Source of the DNA: DASVTR01 sp033855775
GTDB taxonomy: Bacteria; Acidobacteriota; Blastocatellia; Pyrinomonadales; Pyrinomonadaceae
NCBI GenBank assembly: GCA_033855775.1
Contig: JAWVFT010000034.1
Span: 1-64,000, forward strand
DNA length: 64,000 nt
Reading direction: 5' to 3'
The notes below the pieces were generated by a model. That model worked only from the letters and a program-made list of their open reading frames with translations, was not told the origin of the DNA and did not search any database. Shown piece by piece: positions 26,481-35,182 of the stretch. Positions within the stretch are counted from its first letter, which is position 1; the number at the start of each line of letters is the position of its first letter. The position numbers and the translations under genes are program-made.

Positions 26481-28034
26481 TTAACGCTCCACGCGCAACT
26501 GCAACCCCGGCTCCGTGTCTTCCTGTAGAAAATCGCCGACATCAATCGCCAGCCGCTTCAACTTTTTATAGAGCGTCTGTCGTGAGCCGAGCCCGAGCGC
26601 ATCAGCCGCCCGCGCCACATTGCAATCGTGGCGTCTCAGCGTCTCTGTGATAACGCGCCGCTCATAGTCTTCAAGCAAGCAATCCAGATTCGCATGCGAC
26701 TTGTCCGGCTGCAACGAAGCGCGGTCCTGCTCCGGCAGGATGCGCGGGCTGAGATGCTCCACACGTATGTAATCATCCTCGTCCGCATACAACACCAGCC
26801 GCTCAATCTCCGCCGCCAACTCGCGCACGTTCCCCGGCCAGGAATAGTTCTGCAACGCGCGAATCGCTTCCGCGGCAATGCCCGCCACCGCGCGGTCGTT
26901 GCGCCGCGCATAGTAAGTCAGGAAATGCGAAATCAACGCCGCAGTGTCGTCCGGCCTCTCCCTGAGCGGCGGCACGTTCAACGTCAAAGCCGCGATGCGA
27001 TAGTACAAATCCTGACGAAAGCGTTCCTCGCCGACCTCGCGCTCAAGATTCTTGTGCGTCGCCGCCAGCACACGCACGTTCACCTTGCGCGGGCTGCGCT
27101 CGCCGAGCGTATGCACTTCGCCCTCCTGCAAAAATCTCAACAGCTTCGGCTGCAATGCCAAAGGCAAATCGCCAATCTCATCCAGAAAAAGCGTCCCGCC
27201 CTCAGCCGCGCGAATCATCCCTTCATAATCAACATGCGCTCCCGTAAACGCGCCCTTCTTGTGGCCGAACAACATGCTCTCGATTAAATCACCCGGCGCG
27301 GCTGTGCAGTTGAAAGGAATAAACTCTCCCGGCGAACGACGACTCAAATGATGCACGGCCCGCGCGACCAACTCCTTCCCCGTCCCACTCTCGCCCGTGA
27401 TGAGAACCGTCGAGTCAGAATCCTTGATGCGCTCGACAGCGCGCGCCACCACAGTCATCGCGCGGCTCGTGAAGACCATTCCCGGCAACGATGCGTTCGA
27501 CACTACGGAAACCGGCAACGCCTTCTTTACTTTTTGATGATCCCCACGCAGAGCCAGATGAGCATGAGCCAGCCGCGCAACATCCGTCAGAACTCTCAGT
27601 TGCTTGGCCTGCTCCTCCGTCAGCGGACGCACGTAACGCCCGTAAATCGCCGCTCCCTCATGCTGCATCGTCGGCGCGGTCAGCACCAGACACAGAGTCT
27701 TATCTCCGGCCTTAATCTCAGAGCCTTCACCTATCTGCCCCAGAGCCACCAGCACCACGCTCTCCGCTTCCGCAATCTCGTCCGGTGTCAACCCTTCCGC
27801 CCATTTCAAACGCGGACGCTCCGCAATGTTCTGCGACCAAGTGGCAAGCCCATAGGTTTGCGCCGTCGCGTCTATCATCAAAGTCAATTTTAGCATCACT
27901 TCATACAACAATTCCGGGCCCGTGGTCGCCGCCTGAGACAGCGCGCGAACCATTGAAGCCAACGGCAACTGAAATGATGATGTGCTTTTGCTCTCGGACG
28001 CAATAATGCCAGTTGAAGGCGGCGAAATAAGCAT
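26481..28034 (-). CDS. Sigma-54-dependent transcriptional activator with GAF-like sensor domain
   Basis: The 517-residue regulator has an N-terminal GAF-like region (about 40-165), a sigma-54 interaction AAA+ domain with Walker A GESGTGKE (214-221), the sigma-54 contact loop GAFTGA (261-266) and Walker B TLFLDEIGDLP. A Fis-type helix-turn-helix follows (about 465-500; NVARAADALGLGSRQTLYKKLKRL). No receiver domain is present, so it probably senses a small ligand. A sigma-54-like promoter precedes the Tad locus nearby, making pilus genes a plausible target. Confidence 0.93.
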   Translation of the reverse strand: MLISPPSTGIIASESKSTSSFQLPLASMVRALSQAATTGPELLYEVMLKLTLMIDATAQTYGLATWSQNIAERPRLKWAEGLTPDEIAEAESVVLVALGQIGEGSEIKAGDKTLCLVLTAPTMQHEGAAIYGRYVRPLTEEQAKQLRVLTDVARLAHAHLALRGDHQKVKKALPVSVVSNASLPGMVFTSRAMTVVARAVERIKDSDSTVLITGESGTGKELVARAVHHLSRRSPGEFIPFNCTAAPGDLIESMLFGHKKGAFTGAHVDYEGMIRAAEGGTLFLDEIGDLPLALQPKLLRFLQEGEVHTLGERSPRKVNVRVLAATHKNLEREVGEERFRQDLYYRIAALTLNVPPLRERPDDTAALISHFLTYYARRNDRAVAGIAAEAIRALQNYSWPGNVRELAAEIERLVLYADEDDYIRVEHLSPRILPEQDRASLQPDKSHANLDCLLEDYERRVITETLRRHDCNVARAADALGLGSRQTLYKKLKRLAIDVGDFLQEDTEPGLQLRVER

Positions 28035-28714
28035 AGACCCGGTGTTCCCTGACTATCCAACAATGACACTTCACGCTCATATGCTGCAAACATACGGCTC
28101 GAAGAGAGTTGCAATTTACTATGGGGGCAAGGTCTAACGATGTGACGCTGCGAATCCACCGCTAGATGCTGAGCCACATGAGGCAGCTCAACCGGATGCA
28201 TGACAGTCTATGCAGAAGTGCGCCGGGTGTCAACAAAATTAAACACTTCTGTTTTATCCAACGAATCCTGCTGTTTAACTTGACGGCGAAGGAGATATTT
28301 TCCACACTGTGAATATCTTTTGGCGGGCTATCCTGTTGCCTTGTATAGCTATTTAAGCCGACTGCCCTCCTAGCGGATTTCCGTTCGCCACGTGTTCGCC
28401 AAACCAACCACTTAACCGGGCTTACCTCATGTAAATGTTGAACTTAGCTCTCGAAGTCGTTGCAAAGAAATGTCTTTACACGCTTCTGCCTGCATGCTAC
28501 ATTCCGGCCACTTCGCCGCTAACCACTTGTGCGGCAAAGGATTAGAAGAGAACGCGAACACACGACCTTGTGGGTTTTTCAATAGCAAGCACACTATCTT
28601 GGGTTTTTAGCTTTTTAATCAGTTCGAATCCTCGAAATTGAACAGACGATATGGCGATTCGATTCGATACATCGAGTTGGCGGGCAGCAGTCGCCGCTGG
28701 ATTCACAATCGCGG
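28035..28714. other. Large non-coding stretch upstream of the sigma-54 activator
   Basis: The region is more AT-rich than its surroundings and contains no supported gene. It includes the promoter region of the activator. A fragment of a metabolic gene begins at its right edge. Short open frames here have biased, non-protein-like composition. Confidence 0.4.
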
Positions 28715-28890
28715 GCACGCAAACTGTAGGTTGTTTCATCGGGGAGTTAAGCAATGACGATAAGACCTTTCTCGGTGGTGAAGAGTCTGCGGGGTTGTCA
28801 ATCAAAGGTCACTATCCGCAGAAAGATGGCGTCCTTGCGTGTCTGCTCGCAACGGAGGCGGCGGCGATTGATGGTCGCCGCAGAGCGTGC
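28715..28890 (+). pseudogene. Remnant of a phosphoglucomutase/phosphohexomutase gene
   Basis: In one plus-strand frame the translation reads GCFIGELSNDDKTFLGGEESAGLSIKGH and continues YPQKDGVLACLLATEAAA. This matches the sugar-binding loop (GGEESxGxSxKGHxPxKDGxxAxLL) of bacterial phosphoglucomutases, a region normally near residue 370 of about 470-550. The flanking sequence in any frame does not continue the family. An internal ~60-residue piece therefore survives alone. It is a decayed gene or an acquired fragment, not a functional enzyme. Confidence 0.75.
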
Positions 28891-29023
28891 GTCAATCGTT
28901 TGAACGGAGTGAAGTTGAACTTCGCGGACAAATTGTGACGGCTGTTGCGCCCATCGGGCACGGAGTCAGAGCGTCCGCGTTTACGCTGAATCGGAAACGG
29001 ATTACAGAGATGGAGGTGCTTCC

Positions 29024-29440
29024 TTGAACAAAGCCGCAAACACTTACTGGGTTGATGACAGACTGCGTGCGCAACGTGTCGCGGCGCGTGCTCTTCCCTC
29101 GCTCGCGCCAGCGCGCGATTTGTCACGTGAAATCATCGGCACACGCACGGAAGTGCGTCGTCGCGGCGGCATCATTCCATCGTGGGTCGTCTTCGGAATG
29201 ATTATTCTGGCGACGTTTGGCCTCTGCGCGACGGTGACGATGCGCGCGACGGCTGAGGCGCGCAGCGCGGCGCAGCAACACGAAAAGCTCAACTCCGATG
29301 TCGAAGCTTTGCGCCACAGCAACAGCGCGCTCAAAGAGGAAGTCAGCAATCTGCGCTCTGACCGGCATGCGATAGAGACGGCGGCGCGAACGCGTCTTAA
29401 CATGGTGCGAGCCAATGAGCTTGTAGTGCCCGTCGAATAA
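29024..29440 (+). CDS. FtsL/FtsB-like septum formation initiator family protein
   Basis: The 138-residue bitopic protein has a basic cytoplasmic N-terminus of about 50 residues, one transmembrane helix (IIPSWVVFGMIILATFGLCATVTM), and a periplasmic coiled coil (QQHEKLNSDVEALRHSNSALKEEVSNLRSD) ending in a DivIC/FtsB-like LNMVRANELVVPVE. Start is TTG, with GGAGGTG at good spacing; a nearby ATG at 29010 is out of frame. It probably joins the division complex, but the exact subunit (FtsL versus FtsB) cannot be decided. Confidence 0.75.
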   Translation: MNKAANTYWVDDRLRAQRVAARALPSLAPARDLSREIIGTRTEVRRRGGIIPSWVVFGMIILATFGLCATVTMRATAEARSAAQQHEKLNSDVEALRHSNSALKEEVSNLRSDRHAIETAARTRLNMVRANELVVPVE

Positions 29441-29549
29441 AGGGGCGCGCACAAGCTGAAACGAAACTTTGCCGATGTTTACTCCTGCCAATTACCCTTC
29501 TTTGGTTTTCCCGCTCTGCTGCCACGCGTTCAGGGTTCCTGCCGCTTGC

Positions 29550-29579
29550 GCGCGGCTGTGACTGCCAACACAGCCGCGC
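29550..29579 (+). terminator. Hairpin downstream of the FtsL/FtsB-like gene
   Basis: GCGCGGCTGTG (29550-29560) and CACAGCCGCGC (29569-29579) are exact complements with an 8-base loop, followed by a pyrimidine-rich TCCCTCTCTC. It lies between the division gene and the mutase promoter. Confidence 0.7.
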
Positions 29580-29620
29580 TCCCTCTCTCACGTCCTTTAA
29601 CCTTCGGAGTGGCATGTGGT

Positions 29621-29650
29621 TTGACACCCCGCAAGGCGGTCAACTAATAT
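29621..29650 (+). promoter_or_regulatory. Sigma-70-type promoter of the methylmalonyl-CoA mutase operon
   Basis: TTGACA (29621-29626) is separated by 18 bases from TAATAT (29645-29650). TTGAC and GTCAA (29639-29643) also form an inverted repeat with a 13-base spacer overlapping the promoter, suggesting a repressor operator. The mutase ATG lies 85 bases downstream with GAGGAAG before it. Confidence 0.65.
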
Positions 29651-29734
29651 CAAAATCTCTTTACACTGAAGCATTTTTCTAACAGTTGATGCTGCTCCTG
29701 AACGACGGGCGCGGCACGAGGGCGCGAGGAAGTT

Positions 29735-31417
29735 ATGCCTGAAACAAAAGAGATGGCGACGCCTGAAGAGCAGGCTGTCGAGCGATGGGAACAAGAGACG
29801 CTGAATCCCATCTTGAAGAAGCGGCCTGAGCGGCAACAACGTTTCGAGAACGTGTCGCTCGAAGAGGTTAATCGTCTCTACACGCCCGCCGATGTCAACG
29901 GAATTGATTTCGACAAGGACATCGCTTTTCCCGGCGAGTTTCCTTACACGCGCGGCATACATCCGACGGGCTATCGCGGCAAGCTCTGGACGATGCGACA
30001 GTTCGCTGGCTTCGGCACACCTGAAGAGACGAATGCGCGCTTCAAGTATTTGATGAATCAGGGGCAGACCGGCTTGTCGGTCGCTTATGACTTGCCGACG
30101 CTGATGGGCTACGACGCAGATTCGTTGCTCTCCGAAGGCGAGGTCGGCAAGTGCGGCGTGGCCGTCTCTTCGCTGGCCGACATGGAAGTTCTCTTCGACG
30201 GCATTCCGCTCGAAGAGGTGACGGTTTCGCAGACGATTAACGCTCCGGCTTCCGTCCTGCTGGCGATGTACTTAGTGGTCGCAGAGAAGCAGGGCGCGGA
30301 CTGGAAGAAGATTTCCGGCACGCTTCAGAACGATATTTTGAAAGAGTACATCGCGCAGAAGGAATGGATTTATCCGATTCGTCCGGCGATGAAGTTGGTG
30401 ACTGACACGTTCGAGTTCTGCACGCAGCATGTGCCTCGCTACAATCCGATTTCGGTGAGCGGTTATCACATTCGCGAGGCGGGCGCGACCGCCGTGCAGG
30501 AGTTGGCTTTCACGTTGCGCGACGGCATAGAGTATGTGCAGTGGGGCGTGGACGCGGGGCTAAGCGTTGACGAGTTTGTCCCGCGCATCTCTTTCTTCTT
30601 TAACGCGCACAATGATTTCTTTGAAGAGATTGCGAAGTATCGCGCGGCGCGGCGCATCTGGTCGCGCGTGATGCGCGAACGCTTCCATTCGCAGAGCGAG
30701 CGCACGTTGCAACTCAGATTTCACACGCAAACGGCTGGCGTGTCGTTGACGGTGCAGCAACCCTTGAACAACATCGTCCGCGTCGCCATCCAGGCGCTCG
30801 CGGGCGTGCTCGGCGGCACGAACAGCCTGCACACGGACGCTTACGATGAAGCGTTGGCTTTGCCGACTGACCGCGCGGCTCTCATCGCTTTGCGCACGCA
30901 GCAAATCATCGCCGAAGAGACGGGCGTCGCCAACACGATTGACCCGCTCGGCGGCTCTTACTTCATCGAAGCTTTGACGAAGAAGATGGAGGACGGCGCG
31001 CTCGACTACTTCGCCAAGATTGACGCGATGGGCGGAATGGTCGAAGCGGTGGAGAAAGGTTTCCCGCAGCGCGAGATTCAGGAATCCGCTTATCAATATC
31101 AAAAGGCCGTCGAGCGAGGCGAGCAAACAATCGTTGGCGTCAACAAGTATCAGATGGAGCAGGAGTCTTCTGAGATTACGACGCTGGTGATTGACGAAGG
31201 CGTGCGCGACCATCAAATCGAGCGGCTGCAACTGGCGCGCGACCGGCGCGACCGCGGCGCTGTCGCCAACGCGCTTGAGAAACTAAGGCAGGCCGCGCGT
31301 GGCGGCGATAACACGATGACCGCGACCATCGAAGCGGTGCGCGTGTATGCGACGCTCGGTGAAATCTGCGACGCCCTGCGCGATGTCTACGGACTCTACG
31401 AAGAGCCTGCTTTTTAA
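29735..31417 (+). CDS. Methylmalonyl-CoA mutase, catalytic subunit (B12 domain on a separate gene)
   Basis: The 560-residue protein is the TIM-barrel half of an acyl-CoA mutase. It opens with family sequence YTPADVNGIDFDKDIAFPGEFPYTRGIHPTGYRGKLWTMRQFAGFGTPEETN and includes QTGLSVAYDLPTLMGYD and the NTIDPLGGSYFIE segment. No cobalamin domain is present; it is supplied by the gene at 32247, as in archaeal and some bacterial split mutases. With B12 it would convert methylmalonyl-CoA to succinyl-CoA; a related mutase specificity cannot be excluded. A carboxyltransferase gene at 39282 could feed it. GAGGAAGTT precedes ATG. Confidence 0.92.
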   Translation: MPETKEMATPEEQAVERWEQETLNPILKKRPERQQRFENVSLEEVNRLYTPADVNGIDFDKDIAFPGEFPYTRGIHPTGYRGKLWTMRQFAGFGTPEETNARFKYLMNQGQTGLSVAYDLPTLMGYDADSLLSEGEVGKCGVAVSSLADMEVLFDGIPLEEVTVSQTINAPASVLLAMYLVVAEKQGADWKKISGTLQNDILKEYIAQKEWIYPIRPAMKLVTDTFEFCTQHVPRYNPISVSGYHIREAGATAVQELAFTLRDGIEYVQWGVDAGLSVDEFVPRISFFFNAHNDFFEEIAKYRAARRIWSRVMRERFHSQSERTLQLRFHTQTAGVSLTVQQPLNNIVRVAIQALAGVLGGTNSLHTDAYDEALALPTDRAALIALRTQQIIAEETGVANTIDPLGGSYFIEALTKKMEDGALDYFAKIDAMGGMVEAVEKGFPQREIQESAYQYQKAVERGEQTIVGVNKYQMEQESSEITTLVIDEGVRDHQIERLQLARDRRDRGAVANALEKLRQAARGGDNTMTATIEAVRVYATLGEICDALRDVYGLYEEPAF

Positions 31418-31461
31418 GCTTCATCCGCATGACACGTATGCCGAGAACAACAAAGGATGGA

Positions 31462-32235
31462 ATGCGACTTTTAACCGCGCTCTGTGCGCTGCTCTTTATC
31501 TTTTCCGGCAGCGGCGTTGAGGCTGCAAGCTTCAGCCCTGCTGCCGACAGGGTTGTCATTGCGAAGAAAAGAATCGTCATCGTTCGCACTGGAAAACTCG
31601 TCAGGGATTTTCCCACGCGGAAAAGGGCCATCATCAACTATCCCTCGATTACGAGCGGGGCGAGCAGCGCAGCCGCCTTGCGCAAAGTCCGCTCATTGCT
31701 TCAACTCAAGAATATCTTCGACACTTCGTTAGCCGAGTACAAATCCGACACGTGGCTTGATGAGTTCGATTACGAGGTGAACTACAACAAGAATTTCATC
31801 CTCGACATCACCTTCACGCAGAGCGGCATGGGAGCTTACCCGGACGACCACACGAAACACTTTGCCATCAATCTCAAGACGGGCGACTTGATAAAAGCGA
31901 GAGATGTGTTCAAGCCGTCGTCCTTGCAAACTCTGGCCGGGATGGCTGACCGAAAGCTGCGGGCGGAGCGCGAAGAGAATCTCAAGGCCGTCGCGCAGGA
32001 CGACTCGACGGCGGAAGACAAGCAGAATCTTCGGGAGCAACTCGACGGGCTGAAGTTTCAAGTTGATAACCTTGACGAGTTCTCTATCGGCGACAAAGGA
32101 ATTACGTTCCTGTACGACGCTGGCTTCCCGCATGCGATTCAAGCTCTTGAGCCTGTCGGCAGATACTTTTTCAGCTATGCGGAACTGCGCTCCTTCATCA
32201 AGCCCGAAGGCCCTTTGGGTAGTTTCGCGCGCTAA
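31462..32235 (+). CDS. Exported DUF3298-like protein between the mutase subunit genes
   Basis: From ATG 31462 (AAAGGA upstream) the product is 257 residues with a signal peptide (LLTALCALLFIFSGSGVEAA). The mature part contains a RsiV/DUF3298-like segment (FILDITFTQSGMGAYPDDHTKHFAINLKTG and ITFLYDAGFPHAIQALEPVGRYFFSYAELRSFI). Such domains are periplasmic and of unclear function. An earlier ATG at 31429 would add 11 residues. Its placement between the two halves of a cytoplasmic enzyme is odd and may reflect an insertion. Confidence 0.65.
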   Translation: MRLLTALCALLFIFSGSGVEAASFSPAADRVVIAKKRIVIVRTGKLVRDFPTRKRAIINYPSITSGASSAAALRKVRSLLQLKNIFDTSLAEYKSDTWLDEFDYEVNYNKNFILDITFTQSGMGAYPDDHTKHFAINLKTGDLIKARDVFKPSSLQTLAGMADRKLRAEREENLKAVAQDDSTAEDKQNLREQLDGLKFQVDNLDEFSIGDKGITFLYDAGFPHAIQALEPVGRYFFSYAELRSFIKPEGPLGSFAR

Positions 32236-32246
32236 GCGATTGCTTT

Positions 32247-32651
32247 ATGAACGACACAAAAATTCGCGTCCTTGTTGCCAAGCCCGGACTCGACGGTCAT
32301 GACCGTGGAGCCAAAGTTATCGCGCGCGCGCTGCGCGACGCCGGAATGGAAGTCATCTATACGGGTTTGCGGCAGACGCCGGAGATGATTGCCGCCGCCG
32401 CTTTGCAGGAAGACGTGGATGCTGTCGGCGTCTCTATTCTGAGCGGAGCGCACAACACGCTCTGCCCGCGCATCGTCTCGCTGCTGCGCGCTAACGGGAT
32501 GGACGATTGCCTCGTGCTCGTCGGCGGCATCGTCCCGCAGGAAGACATCGCGCGGCTGAAGGAACAGGGCGTGGCGGAGATTTTCCTGCCGGGAACTTCG
32601 ACCGAAGCCATCGTTAAATTCCTGCGCGAGAATGTCAGGCCGCGTGAATGA
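32247..32651 (+). CDS. Methylmalonyl-CoA mutase, cobalamin-binding subunit
   Basis: The 134-residue B12-binding protein contains the DxHxxG cobalamin motif (GLDGHDRGAKVIARALRDAG, residues 14-33), the SxL element (VSILSGAH) and the GG loop (VLVGGIVPQEDI). It would supply the base-off/His-on cobalamin site to the catalytic subunit at 29735. Its stop overlaps the next start by four bases (ATGA). Confidence 0.95.
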   Translation: MNDTKIRVLVAKPGLDGHDRGAKVIARALRDAGMEVIYTGLRQTPEMIAAAALQEDVDAVGVSILSGAHNTLCPRIVSLLRANGMDDCLVLVGGIVPQEDIARLKEQGVAEIFLPGTSTEAIVKFLRENVRPRE

Positions 32652-33289
32652 CTTTGGAAGATGAACAGCCTGACACGAAGGCCGTCCGCATAGAATCACG
32701 CGCGCCCGCGCTCGCCATCGTTCGCCTCAACCGTCCTGCGGAAAGAAACCCACTCTCCATCGCCACGCTCGCAGAGCTAGACGCAGCCGTCACCGCGCTC
32801 ATCTCTCGCAGAGACACGGCGGCCATCATCTTTACAGGCGCGGCAGACGTTTTCGCTTCCGGCGCAAACATCCGCGAACTACGCTCGCTCACATCCGAGA
32901 CGGCCAGAGAATTTGCAGAGCGCGGGCAGAGCCTCTTTCAAAAGATAGCCGGAGCTTCGCCTTTAACGATTGCCGCCGTCAACGGCTACTGCATGGGCGG
33001 CGGATTAGACCTCGCGCTCGCTTGCCACCTGCGCCTTGCCTCGCCTGCCGCCGTCTTCGCGCATCCCGGCGCGCGTCTGGGCATCATCACAGGTTGGGGC
33101 GGCACGCAACGACTGCCGCGTCTCATCGGCGCAACTCGCGCGCTTGAGATGTTTGCGACGGCGCGCAGAGTGACGAGCGATGAAGCCTACGCGATGGGCC
33201 TCGTCAGTCGCGTGTGTGACGACGTGCTGGACGCGGCCTGCGAGATGGCTCAAAGTTATCTGGCGCGGAAAGAGCGCGAGGCGGGTTGA
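32648..33289 (+). CDS. Short enoyl-CoA hydratase/isomerase family protein lacking both catalytic glutamates
   Basis: The 213-residue crotonase-fold protein has the oxyanion-hole glycine segment VNGYCMGGGLDLALACHL and LGIITGWGGTQRLPRL. Compared with classical hydratases, the two catalytic Glu positions are replaced (GGGLDLA instead of GGGCELA, and HPGARLG instead of QPEILLG). The C-terminal ~40 residues that trimerise the family are missing. It is translationally coupled to the B12 subunit. Hydration activity is therefore doubtful; CoA-ester binding, decarboxylation or isomerisation are alternatives. Confidence 0.8.
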   Translation: MTLEDEQPDTKAVRIESRAPALAIVRLNRPAERNPLSIATLAELDAAVTALISRRDTAAIIFTGAADVFASGANIRELRSLTSETAREFAERGQSLFQKIAGASPLTIAAVNGYCMGGGLDLALACHLRLASPAAVFAHPGARLGIITGWGGTQRLPRLIGATRALEMFATARRVTSDEAYAMGLVSRVCDDVLDAACEMAQSYLARKEREAG

Positions 33290-33292
33290 CGT

Positions 33293-33366
33293 GACGAGCT
33301 ACTTTTGGCGAGCTGGTTTTTTCAGCAAGCAGACAAGCTATTTTTTCAGAAGCGAGCAAGCTACTT
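33293..33366. repeat. Direct word repeats between two convergent crotonase genes
   Basis: Three to four degenerate copies of (C/G)AAGCTACTTTTTTCAG follow one another (near 33296, 33313, 33338 and 33352). The last copy is the 3' end of the minus-strand gene itself (CTACTTCTTCTTCAG). The array looks like tandem duplication of that gene's terminal codons into the intergenic gap. Confidence 0.5.
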
Positions 33367-34131
33367 CTTCTTCAGGAAGCGCGCGATTCCCTGCTGGCAA
33401 TCGTCGGTCATGCGCGCGATGGCGTTGACATCAACGCCCGCTTGCAGCGCGGCGTCGAACGTCATGCCGTCCATGTGATAGAGCAGTCGTTTCGTTAACA
33501 TGACAGCGGAGCGACTGACCTGTTCAAAGCCGTGGACGAAGGCTTCGACCTCGGCTTCAAACGTGGCGTCGTCGAAGACGTGGTTGACGAGGCCGATGCG
33601 TTCGGCTTCGTCGGCGTTGATTTGCGCGCCGCGTGTAATCAACTCGAAGGCGCGCTTTTCCGAGACGTTGCGCCGCAGGATAGCCATCACCATCGCGGGG
33701 ACGAAACCAATCTTCACTTCCGGATAACCGAAGACGGCGGAGCGCGCCGCCAGCGCTATGTCGCAGGCGGTGGCGAGTCCGCTGCCGCCCGCCAGAGCGC
33801 GCCCGCGCACGGCGGCGACGACCGGCACACGCACACGTCGAATCAACGCGAACAGTTCCATCAACGATTGCGCGTCTTCCAGATTTTCGATAATCGAGCT
33901 TTCGGAAATCTTCTGCAAAGCGGAGAGGTCTGCGCCGGAGCAGAAGTCTGCGCCCGCGCCCATGATGACAACGACGCGCACGGCCTCGCTCTCGTCCGCC
34001 TGTCGCAAGGCTTCCTTGAGGCCGAGGATGAGCGCGTCGTTCAGGGCGTTGCGCTTGTCGGGGCGATTGAGCGTGATGAGCGCGACCGCTCCCTCAACTG
34101 AATAGATGACAGGGCTGCTTTCTTCGGCCAT
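33361..34131 (-). CDS. Enoyl-CoA hydratase/isomerase family protein
   Basis: The 256-residue crotonase-fold protein has GADFCSGADLSAL, the second oxyanion segment VRGRALAGGSGLATACDIALAA and YPEVKIGFVPAM. One of the two hydratase glutamates is kept (PEVKIG); the other is replaced by Gly (GGSGLATA), as in methylglutaconyl-CoA hydratase-like or dehydratase/isomerase subgroups. It heads a minus-strand group with an alpha/beta hydrolase, AtuA-like proteins and a carboxyltransferase, compatible with branched-chain or terpenoid acyl-CoA breakdown. Confidence 0.85.
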   Translation of the reverse strand: MAEESSPVIYSVEGAVALITLNRPDKRNALNDALILGLKEALRQADESEAVRVVVIMGAGADFCSGADLSALQKISESSIIENLEDAQSLMELFALIRRVRVPVVAAVRGRALAGGSGLATACDIALAARSAVFGYPEVKIGFVPAMVMAILRRNVSEKRAFELITRGAQINADEAERIGLVNHVFDDATFEAEVEAFVHGFEQVSRSAVMLTKRLLYHMDGMTFDAALQAGVDVNAIARMTDDCQQGIARFLKKK

Positions 34132-34160
34132 CGAATATTTCGCTGAGAAGAAAAATGGAA

Positions 34161-35069
34161 TCAGTCGTTATCCAGAAAACTGCCGAGCGCGGCGCTGACT
34201 TCGGCGTGCGCTTCCTGCTGCACCCAATGGCCGCTGGTCTTGATGCGCACCTCGCGGTACGGAGCGTCAACGAAGCTGTCAACGTTGCGCACCGTTTCCG
34301 GCATGATAGCGTGGTCGTGCTCGCCGTAAATAAAGAGCGTCGGCACGCGCACGCGACCGTCGCTCAACTCTTCGCTCGAAGCTGTCTGGCGAGAGCGCAG
34401 GAAGAGATTTCCGACGTTGGCGCGATAGTAGTTGATGCCCGCGGTCAACGCGCCCGGCACGCGCAGAGCTTCCTTGTAAATCTCTATGTCCGCATCCGTC
34501 ACGGTTCCCGGTCGCGCGATTGTTTTCTTGAACATGCGCTCAAGGACGGCAAAATCGTTCATGCTGATGAGCCATTCGGGCAGGCGCGGAAGTTGGAAAA
34601 AGAGCATGTACCAACTGGACAGAGCTTGCTTCAAAGTCAGGTTAGCGCGCCAGACAGGCATCGGCGGAACTTGCAGGGCAGCGAGTTTCCAGACGTACTC
34701 AGGATGCCGCTGCGCGACGGCCCAAGCCAAACCCGCGCCCCAGTCATGACCGACCACAGCCGCCTGCCGCGCCCCGAAATGACGAATCAATCCCGTCACG
34801 TCGTCAACCAACAGCGGCATCTTGTAGTCTGCGACGCCTTGCGGCTTATCGCTCAGGTTGTAGCCGCGCAAGTCCGGCGCGACCACCGTATAGCGGTCGC
34901 CGAGAGCCTTCAACTGATGCCGCCACGAATACCAGAACTCAGGGAAGCCGTGCAGCAACAGCACGAGTCTTTCGCCGCTGCCGCTCTGCGCATAATGCAG
35001 CCGCACGCCGCCCACCTGCGCGTAGCCCTGACGAATCGAAGAATCAAGATTGATTAGCTCGCTACTCAT
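34161..35069 (-). CDS. Alpha/beta hydrolase, epoxide-hydrolase-like
   Basis: The 302-residue hydrolase has the HGFPEFWYSW oxyanion segment, the nucleophile elbow VVGHDWGAGLAW in which Asp takes the nucleophile position (typical of epoxide hydrolases and haloalkane dehalogenases), an acid in the LFIYGEHDH region and the catalytic His in SGHWVQQE. It is separated by 30 bases from the hydratase gene downstream. Substrate unknown; an epoxide is most likely on family grounds. Confidence 0.87.
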   Translation of the reverse strand: MSSELINLDSSIRQGYAQVGGVRLHYAQSGSGERLVLLLHGFPEFWYSWRHQLKALGDRYTVVAPDLRGYNLSDKPQGVADYKMPLLVDDVTGLIRHFGARQAAVVGHDWGAGLAWAVAQRHPEYVWKLAALQVPPMPVWRANLTLKQALSSWYMLFFQLPRLPEWLISMNDFAVLERMFKKTIARPGTVTDADIEIYKEALRVPGALTAGINYYRANVGNLFLRSRQTASSEELSDGRVRVPTLFIYGEHDHAIMPETVRNVDSFVDAPYREVRIKTSGHWVQQEAHAEVSAALGSFLDND

Positions 35070-35076
35070 AATGAAA

Positions 35077-35182
35077 CAGTGACAAGTGACAAGTGACGAG
35101 CAGCGAGTTAAGACAAGAAGCTGGCTCGTTAAAGATAGTCGCTGGCTTTAACTTGTCACTCATCACTTGTCACTCGTCACTG
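35077..35182. repeat. GTGACAA/GTGACGA word-array inverted repeat, overlapping the AtuA-C stop
   Basis: The left arm 35077-35099 and right arm 35160-35182 are reverse complements with two mismatches, built of GTGACAA and GTGACGA words. Inner words (GCTGGCTCGTTAAAG against CTGGCTTTAAC) add more pairing. The right arm encodes the last residues and stop (Ser-Asp-Glu-stop) of the AtuA-C gene. The word has stop codons in all frames. Confidence 0.85.
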
